A stretch of DNA of 64,000 nucleotides from Microvirga aerilata (GTDB lineage: Bacteria; Pseudomonadota; Alphaproteobacteria; Rhizobiales; Beijerinckiaceae), in the NCBI RefSeq assembly GCF_016743775.1, contig NZ_JAEQMY010000019.1, positions 1 to 64,000 on the forward strand, read 5' to 3'. Shown here piece after piece: positions 57,747 to 64,000 of the stretch; the first letter of the stretch is position 1; the number at the start of each line of letters is the position of its first letter. The notes beneath the pieces were generated by a model. The model was not told the DNA's origin and ran no database searches. It saw nothing but the letters and a program-made list of their open reading frames with translations. Position numbers and translations under genes: made by a program.

Positions 57747-59216
57747 TCACCTGTAGCAAACGGCCTTCGCCGCCTGCACCACTTCGGCCACGTTCGGGAG
57801 CGCGAGCTTCTCGAGGTTGGCCGCATATGGCATCGGCACGTCCTTTCCGGTCACGCGGACCACGGGCGCGTCAAGATAGTCGAACGCATTCTCCATGATG
57901 CGCATGGCGACTTCGGCGCCGACCCCCGATTGCGGGAAGCCCTCTTCCACCGTGACGCAGCGGCCCGTCTTCATGACGGACGCGACGATGGTCTCGGTAT
58001 CCATCGGGCGGATCGTGCGCAGGTCGATCACCTCCGCATCGATGCCTTCCTTCTCAAGCTCCTGCGCGGCCTTCAGCGCGTAGGTCATGCCGATGGAGAA
58101 GGACACGATGGTGACGTCCTTGCCCTCGCGGTGGATGCGCGCCTTGCCGATCGGCACCGTGAAGTCGTCGAGCTTCGGCACCGGGAAGGACTGGCCGTAG
58201 AGAATCTCGTTCTCCAGGAAGATGATCGGGTTCGGATCGCGGATGGCGCTCTTGAGGAGTCCCTTCGCGTCCGACGCCGAATAGGGTGCGATCACCTTGA
58301 GGCCTGGAACGTTCGAGTACCAAGCCGAGTAGTCGTGGCTGTGCTGAGCACCCACGCGGGCCGCGGCTCCGTTGGGGCCACGGAACACGATGGGAGCGCC
58401 GAGCTGGCCACCGGACATGTAGAGTGTCTTGGCCGCCGAGTTGATGATGTGGTCGATCGCCTGCATGGCGAAGTTGAAGGTCATGAACTCGACGACGGGG
58501 CGAAGGCCCGTGAAAGCCGCGCCGACGCCCACGCCGGCAAAGCCGTGCTCGGTGATCGGCGTGTCGATCACGCGCTTGGCGCCGAATTCCTGCAGCAGCC
58601 CTTGGGTTACCTTATAGGCGCCCTGGTACTCGGCCACCTCTTCACCCATGACGAGGACGGATCCGTCCCGGCGCATCTCTTCGGCCATGGCATCGCGAAG
58701 CGCCTCGCGGACGGTCATGTTGACCAGCTCGGTTCCTTCCGGAATCTCCGCCATGGCGTTGTAGCTGGTGCGGCTGGTGATGACCGACGGAGCGGCCGGC
58801 TGTGCCACGGGCTGATCGGACTCCGTCCTGGATGAAGGGGCCGGGCGGTCCGTCATGCCTTCCGCCTGCATGTCCGGAACCGGTGCCGGCTGCGGAGAGC
58901 TCGGGCCGGGTGCCGGAGGAGGCTCGCCGCCGCCTTGAGCCGGGCCCTTGGAAGCTGCGGCGGAAACATCCTCACCCTCTCCTGCCAGGATGGCGATGGG
59001 GGTGTTCACGGCCACGTTGTCGGTGCCGTCGGAAACCAGGATTTTTGCAAGGACGCCCTCGTCGATCGCCTCGACCTCCATGGTGGCCTTGTCGGTCTCG
59101 ATCTCGGCCAGCACGTCGCCGGGCTTGACCTGATCGCCTTCCTTTTTCAGCCACTTGGCCAGTTTGCCCTGCTCCATGGTGGGGGAGAGGGCGGGCATAA
59201 GAATATCGATCGCCAT
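57747..59216 (-). CDS. pdhB: Pyruvate dehydrogenase E1 beta with N-terminal lipoyl domain
   Basis: A 489-aa E1-beta. Residues 1-78 form a lipoyl domain (Lys43 in ETDKATMEV), then a Pro-rich linker to about 150, then the transketolase-like part ([38 protein letters not shown]) and the C-terminal domain. The extra lipoyl domain on E1-beta is characteristic of alphaproteobacterial pdhB. It pairs with pdhA. Confidence 0.97.
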   Translation of the reverse strand: MAIDILMPALSPTMEQGKLAKWLKKEGDQVKPGDVLAEIETDKATMEVEAIDEGVLAKILVSDGTDNVAVNTPIAILAGEGEDVSAAASKGPAQGGGEPPPAPGPSSPQPAPVPDMQAEGMTDRPAPSSRTESDQPVAQPAAPSVITSRTSYNAMAEIPEGTELVNMTVREALRDAMAEEMRRDGSVLVMGEEVAEYQGAYKVTQGLLQEFGAKRVIDTPITEHGFAGVGVGAAFTGLRPVVEFMTFNFAMQAIDHIINSAAKTLYMSGGQLGAPIVFRGPNGAAARVGAQHSHDYSAWYSNVPGLKVIAPYSASDAKGLLKSAIRDPNPIIFLENEILYGQSFPVPKLDDFTVPIGKARIHREGKDVTIVSFSIGMTYALKAAQELEKEGIDAEVIDLRTIRPMDTETIVASVMKTGRCVTVEEGFPQSGVGAEVAMRIMENAFDYLDAPVVRVTGKDVPMPYAANLEKLALPNVAEVVQAAKAVCYR

Positions 59217-59276
59217 GAAAGACCTGTTTTGATTGTCGCTGCGGCGAGATGTGGGGAGCGGCGCTGGGGGCGCCGC

Positions 59277-60338
59277 TTACAACAGGATGTCCGTGTAGAG
59301 CTCGGACGGATCGGGCTCCGGATCGTGCGTGGCGAACTCGGCCGCCTCGTTGACGATCTCGCGCACCCGGCTGTCGATGGCCTTCAGCTCGTCTTCCGAC
59401 AGCTTCCAGGTCTCCAGCAGACGGCGGCGCACCTGCTCGATCGGGTCGTGCTCCTCGCGCATGCGGGCCACTTCGTCCTTCGTGCGGTACTTGGCCGGAT
59501 CGGACATGGAATGGCCGCGATAGCGGTAGGTCTGCATCTCGAGAATGTAGGGACCCTTGCCTGAGCGGGCATGCTCGATGGCGCGCTGACCGGCGGCATA
59601 GACCGCGCGGACGTCCATGCCGTCCACCTGCTCGCCGGGAATGCCGAAGGACACGCCGCGCTTGGAGAAGTCGGTCTGCGCCGAGGCGCGGCTGACCGAG
59701 GTGCCCATGGCGTAGCGGTTGTTCTCGATCACGTAGACGACGGGCAGCTTCCACAGCTGCGCCATGTTGAAGCTTTCGTAGACCTGACCCTGGTTGGCAG
59801 CGCCATCGCCGAAATAGGTCAGGCAGACATTGCCGTTCTCACGGTAGTGATTGGCGAAAGCGATGCCGGTGCCGAGGGACACCTGGGCGCCGACGATGCC
59901 ATGGCCGCCATAGAAATGCTTCTCCTTGGAGAACATGTGCATGGAGCCGCCCTTGCCCTTCGACAAGCCGCCGCGGCGTCCCGTCAACTCGGCCATGACG
60001 CCCTTGGCGTCCATGCCGCAGGCGAGCATGTGACCGTGATCGCGATAACCCGTGATCAGCTGGTCGCCCTCTATGGTCGCCATCTGCATGCCGACGACCA
60101 CGGCTTCCTGACCGATATAGAGGTGGCAAAAGCCGCCGATCAGGCCCATGCCGTACATCTGCCCGGACTTCTCTTCGAAGCGGCGGATCAGAAGCATGTC
60201 GTTATAGGCTGACAGATCCTGGTTCTTGTCGAATTGTGGGGTGTTGAGCGCAGCTCCTCGTGCGGAGCTTTTGGTGGAAGTGGACTTGTTAGCCGTGCCG
60301 GTTGCGACACGGCCCGCCTTGCGGGCAGCAACAGCCAT
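59277..60338 (-). CDS. pdhA: Pyruvate dehydrogenase E1 alpha
   Basis: A 353-aa thiamine-diphosphate subunit that decarboxylates pyruvate. The TPP motif is YFGDGAANQGQVYESFNMAQLWKLPVVYVIENN-type (GDG near 186), and the phosphorylation-loop-like YRYRGHSMSDPAKYR is present near 284-298. ATG 60338 starts the family N-terminus; the first 50 residues are basic and Ala/Thr/Ser-rich. First gene of the operon; its promoter lies in 60339-60511 between pdhA and ftsB. Confidence 0.97.
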   Translation of the reverse strand: MAVAARKAGRVATGTANKSTSTKSSARGAALNTPQFDKNQDLSAYNDMLLIRRFEEKSGQMYGMGLIGGFCHLYIGQEAVVVGMQMATIEGDQLITGYRDHGHMLACGMDAKGVMAELTGRRGGLSKGKGGSMHMFSKEKHFYGGHGIVGAQVSLGTGIAFANHYRENGNVCLTYFGDGAANQGQVYESFNMAQLWKLPVVYVIENNRYAMGTSVSRASAQTDFSKRGVSFGIPGEQVDGMDVRAVYAAGQRAIEHARSGKGPYILEMQTYRYRGHSMSDPAKYRTKDEVARMREEHDPIEQVRRRLLETWKLSEDELKAIDSRVREIVNEAAEFATHDPEPDPSELYTDILL

Positions 60339-60511
60339 CGGGTTCCTCCGAAGGGTTTCCTCGACGAAAGTTGTAGCGCAGACGGGATGGGAAATCGAGG
60401 GGGCAAAGCATTGTGTTGCGCTGCACAATGAAACATGCAAGCGATTGTTATTGCTTGTTTATTTGCGATCAACTTGATTTCAGTTAAGCAGAACTTTTGA
60501 ACTCTTCCGAA

Positions 60512-60838
60512 TTATGGGCCCGTGATGATCACAAGGTCGTTCTTGTGGACACGTCCTAACATCACGCGAGCTCTTTCCTCGAGCAGATCACGGTCGATCT
60601 GATCGCTCCGAAGAAGCGCGATGCGGCGCTCCCAGTGCGAGCGCTGGGTCTTTAAACCCTCCAGCTCGCCCGAAAGTTCGGCCACCTGAGCTTCATACTT
60701 TTGTTGGGCCTCGATGCCACGTGCGCCGCTATGGGCATGATGTACGAAGTAGCCGGCCACAGCCGCCGAGATGCTGTAGAGCACCAGCGGGATCAAGAAT
60801 CGTCGTGCGCGCCTGCGGATTACCATGGCCTGAGTCAT
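60512..60838 (-). CDS. Septum formation initiator FtsB/DivIC
   Basis: A 108-aa bitopic membrane protein. One transmembrane helix (about 16-33; PLVLYSISAAVAGYFVHHA) is followed by a coiled coil (IEAQQKYEAQVAELSGELEGLKTQRSHWERRIALLRSDQI), the DivIC/FtsB pattern, and the usual DLLEERARVMLG end. It sits between eno and pdhA, as in many alphaproteobacteria. Confidence 0.92.
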   Translation of the reverse strand: MTQAMVIRRRARRFLIPLVLYSISAAVAGYFVHHAHSGARGIEAQQKYEAQVAELSGELEGLKTQRSHWERRIALLRSDQIDRDLLEERARVMLGRVHKNDLVIITGP

Positions 60839-60963
60839 ACATCCGCATGGTTAAGAAGGGGTTGAGGATCGGTGCGCTCGGCATCGCGTGTGCCCTGTAC
60901 GCCATTACCTGCCCTGTGCCGGTGATCTCGATCAGGGAAGCGCCGCACCCGTTCAGAATGGAA

Positions 60964-60986
60964 ATGGCCGGGACAAGCCCGGCCAT
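60964..60986 (-). terminator. Hairpin downstream of eno
   Basis: Nine-base arms ATGGCCGGG (60964-60972) / CCCGGCCAT (60978-60986) with a five-base loop, about 35 bases past the eno stop. The following minus-strand sequence TTTCCATTC is only weakly U-rich. The minus-strand text matches the 'MAGLVPAIS'-encoding palindrome that is common between genes in Hyphomicrobiales. Probably the end of eno transcription. Confidence 0.6.
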
Positions 60987-61020
60987 GACGTAGAGCAGAA
61001 AGATCGCTTCGGCGATCACA

Positions 61021-62367
<1,347 letters not shown>

Positions 62368-62450
62368 TCATGGAATGGCTTATTGACCGAAATGATCAGG
62401 TGAGCAAGGACGGCAAGAGCCCTCAAACCATTGATCCAAGGCGAAATAGC

Positions 62451-62900
62451 GTGACAAAAACCAGCCTTCAGCTCGGCCAAGCGAGCGCCCTCCCCGACTC
62501 TCCCGAAACGGCGCAGCTCGACCGGGTGCCGAATCCGCATCCCGACACCGACTACCTCGCCCGCTTCACCGTGCCGGAATTCACCTCGCTGTGCCCTGTG
62601 ACGGGCCAGCCGGATTTTGCGATTCTGGTCATCGACTACGTGCCGGGCCCCTGGCTCGTCGAATCCAAGTCGCTGAAGCTCTACATGCACAGCTTCCGCA
62701 ATCACGGCGCCTTCCATGAGGATTGCACGGTTGCCATCGGCAAGCGCCTCGCCAACCTGCTGGAGCCCCGGTATCTGCGCATCGGCGGCTATTGGTACCC
62801 CCGCGGCGGCATCCCCATCGACGTGTTCTGGCAGACGGGCGAACTGCCGAAGAACCTCTGGCTGCCCGACCAGGGCGTGGCGCCCTACCGGGCTCGCTGA
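62451..62900 (+). CDS. queF: NADPH-dependent preQ0 reductase QueF
   Basis: A 149-aa enzyme of the short (Bacillus-type) QueF class, reducing preQ0 to preQ1 for queuosine in tRNA. The nucleophile Cys is in [13 protein letters not shown] (near 46), with QueF motif [22 protein letters not shown] following. The start is taken as GTG 62451, with AAGG ahead; an upstream GTG at 62400 is open too. Its 3' end overlaps the convergent transporter gene by 16 bases. Confidence 0.93.
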   Translation: MTKTSLQLGQASALPDSPETAQLDRVPNPHPDTDYLARFTVPEFTSLCPVTGQPDFAILVIDYVPGPWLVESKSLKLYMHSFRNHGAFHEDCTVAIGKRLANLLEPRYLRIGGYWYPRGGIPIDVFWQTGELPKNLWLPDQGVAPYRAR

Positions 62901-64000
62901 GCGGCCGGCCTGGTCAGGAAGAAGGACGCGGTCAGGCCGACGCCGACGATGATCAGGGCGGCCACGAAGGTCGCCCCGGTCAGGCCGATGGTGCGCAGGC
63001 CGAGGCCCATGAGCACCACGCCGAGCGCCTGACCGCAGAAAAACGAGAAGGCATGGAGCGCGACCGCCGAGGCGCGCGCTCCAGGCGCCACTTCCGTCAC
63101 CTGGGCCTGAAAGGTGTTGTGGAGCATGTAGAAGCCAAGCCCCATGAGCAGCAGGGCAGCCGCATCGAGCTTCCAGTCGCCACCCAATCCCAGAACCACA
63201 AGGGCAGCGCCCGCGAAAAAGCCGCCTCCCAGGAGGATCCTGCCGATGCCGAGCCTCCTCAGCATCCAGGTCACGAGGGCTGAATAGACGAGCCCACCCA
63301 CCGCAAAGCCGCCGATGGCAAACCCTGCCTGAGCCGGCCCGCCCCCGCCCCGCTCCTCGAGCAGGGGCGCCACATAGGGGAAGATGCCGAAAATGGCGAT
63401 GGCTTCCACGAAGACGAGGCCGAAGAGGGTCAGGGCGCGCGGATTAGAGAGGATGTCGCCATAGCGCTGCATCACTTTGCGCGCTTCCAGCCTCCCACCG
63501 GGCAACGCTCCTCGAAAGCCCAGGAACGTGGCCGCTAGGGCACCGGCCATCATCAGGGTTGATATTCCGAACACGCCCCGCCAGCCGGCCATCTCGGCCA
63601 GGAGCCCAGCGATGGCCGACCCGGCGAGCTGGCCGACTATTACCGCGACGAGAAAGCGGCTCAGCGCCACTTGGCGCTGGTCCACCTCCACCCGATCGCC
63701 GATCAAAGCAATAGAGAGCGGAACTGCGCCGCCAGCCGCAACACCTGCAATGATGCGAAGTGTAAAGAGTGTCTCTACGTTGGGTGCGAAGATGGATCCT
63801 GCCAGTGTCAGGAAGAGAAATACCAGGGCCACCTTCATGACCCGCTCCTTTCCTAAGGCATCGCCTACCGGACCCAGAACTGGCTGGATGAAGGCGAAAG
63901 GCAGCGCAAACGCTGCAGATAGGAGAGCGATGGTTTGTGGGCTGGATTGCAGATCCCGAGCGATGATCCCTACCATAGGCTCTACCGCGCGGGAGGAAAA
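62885..64000 (-). CDS. MFS transporter (5' end outside the window)
   Basis: Major facilitator protein of at least 371 residues, cut by the window end. The frame stays open through the last base seen (minus strand reads [16 protein letters not shown] at the edge), so the first helix and the real start lie beyond 64000; a Met at 63976 is internal. About eleven hydrophobic segments are visible, with the MFS loop 2-3 pattern ([10 protein letters not shown]). Resembles drug/arabinose-type efflux proteins (12 TM, MFS_1). Substrate unknown. Confidence 0.88.
   Translation of the reverse strand, partial: FSSRAVEPMVGIIARDLQSSPQTIALLSAAFALPFAFIQPVLGPVGDALGKERVMKVALVFLFLTLAGSIFAPNVETLFTLRIIAGVAAGGAVPLSIALIGDRVEVDQRQVALSRFLVAVIVGQLAGSAIAGLLAEMAGWRGVFGISTLMMAGALAATFLGFRGALPGGRLEARKVMQRYGDILSNPRALTLFGLVFVEAIAIFGIFPYVAPLLEERGGGGPAQAGFAIGGFAVGGLVYSALVTWMLRRLGIGRILLGGGFFAGAALVVLGLGGDWKLDAAALLLMGLGFYMLHNTFQAQVTEVAPGARASAVALHAFSFFCGQALGVVLMGLGLRTIGLTGATFVAALIIVGVGLTASFFLTRPAAQRAR

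Noticed and set aside
60729..61019. Minus-strand frame starting MIAEAIFLLYVMAGLVPAIS
   Set aside because: The text comes from a common noncoding palindrome (the eno hairpin) and overlaps the start of ftsB; no ribosome site.

Overview
The window reads as a high-GC alphaproteobacterial chromosome, most likely Hyphomicrobiales and plausibly near Microvirga/Methylobacteriaceae. The genus is an inference from gene content; no search was run. Supporting signs are the dusB-ntrBC-ntrYX-hfq-hflX order, the fused ispDF gene, a pyruvate dehydrogenase operon whose E1-beta carries its own lipoyl domain and which includes a DUF5076 gene, a haem-type FixL, and 'GGCCGGG' palindromes of the kind scattered in rhizobial genomes.

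Left part (1-7.7 kb): after about 650 bases without a convincing gene come fixL, fixJ and a stand-alone receiver, then a convergent AraC regulator. Divergent from that regulator is an odd gene (4435-5100): the N-terminal half of a periplasmic LivK-type binding protein joined in frame to the C-terminal tail of a LivF-type ATPase. This looks like the scar of a deletion that removed the middle of a second branched-chain-type ABC transporter operon. An aldehyde dehydrogenase and a beta-keto acid cleavage enzyme (BKACE) follow.

Catabolic block (7.7-22.2 kb): a complete 4-hydroxybenzoate/protocatechuate module. An IclR regulator (PcaR-like) is divergent from a 13-gene run: a five-gene ABC importer (livK-H-M-G-F type), then pcaD, pcaC, pcaH, pcaG, pcaI, pcaJ, pcaF and pcaB. 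A small CXXCXGXG zinc-type protein gene of 55 codons follows on the other strand, then a divergent pobR/pobA pair. Together they take up an aromatic acid, hydroxylate 4-hydroxybenzoate, cleave the ring and feed succinyl-CoA and acetyl-CoA to central metabolism.

22.2-25.5 kb is a patch of small unrecognised genes, a candidate three-hairpin small RNA and tRNA-Ser(UGA). 25.5-34.5 kb is housekeeping: rlpA, dacF, tmk, holB, metG, an unexpected GH1-like glycosidase gene, tatD, a metallo-beta-lactamase-fold phosphodiesterase and a small conserved gene. A complete 1551-bp IS of the ISNCY/IS1202 type with a 5-bp target duplication sits at 34601-36151. 36.4-50.8 kb holds osmC, mazG, hflX, hfq, ntrX, ntrY, ntrC, ntrB, dusB, ispDF, cinA, a COQ10/RatA-like gene, a small P-loop kinase and lipA.

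50.9-64 kb holds a four-PAS HWE kinase overlapping an orphan ParD-like antitoxin gene, a GFA-family gene, the pdhA-pdhB-DUF5076-pdhC-[DUF559]-lpdA operon (with a DUF559 nuclease gene between inverted GC-rich repeats), ftsB, eno, queF and a MFS transporter cut by the window end. No CRISPR array, prophage or integrase was seen.
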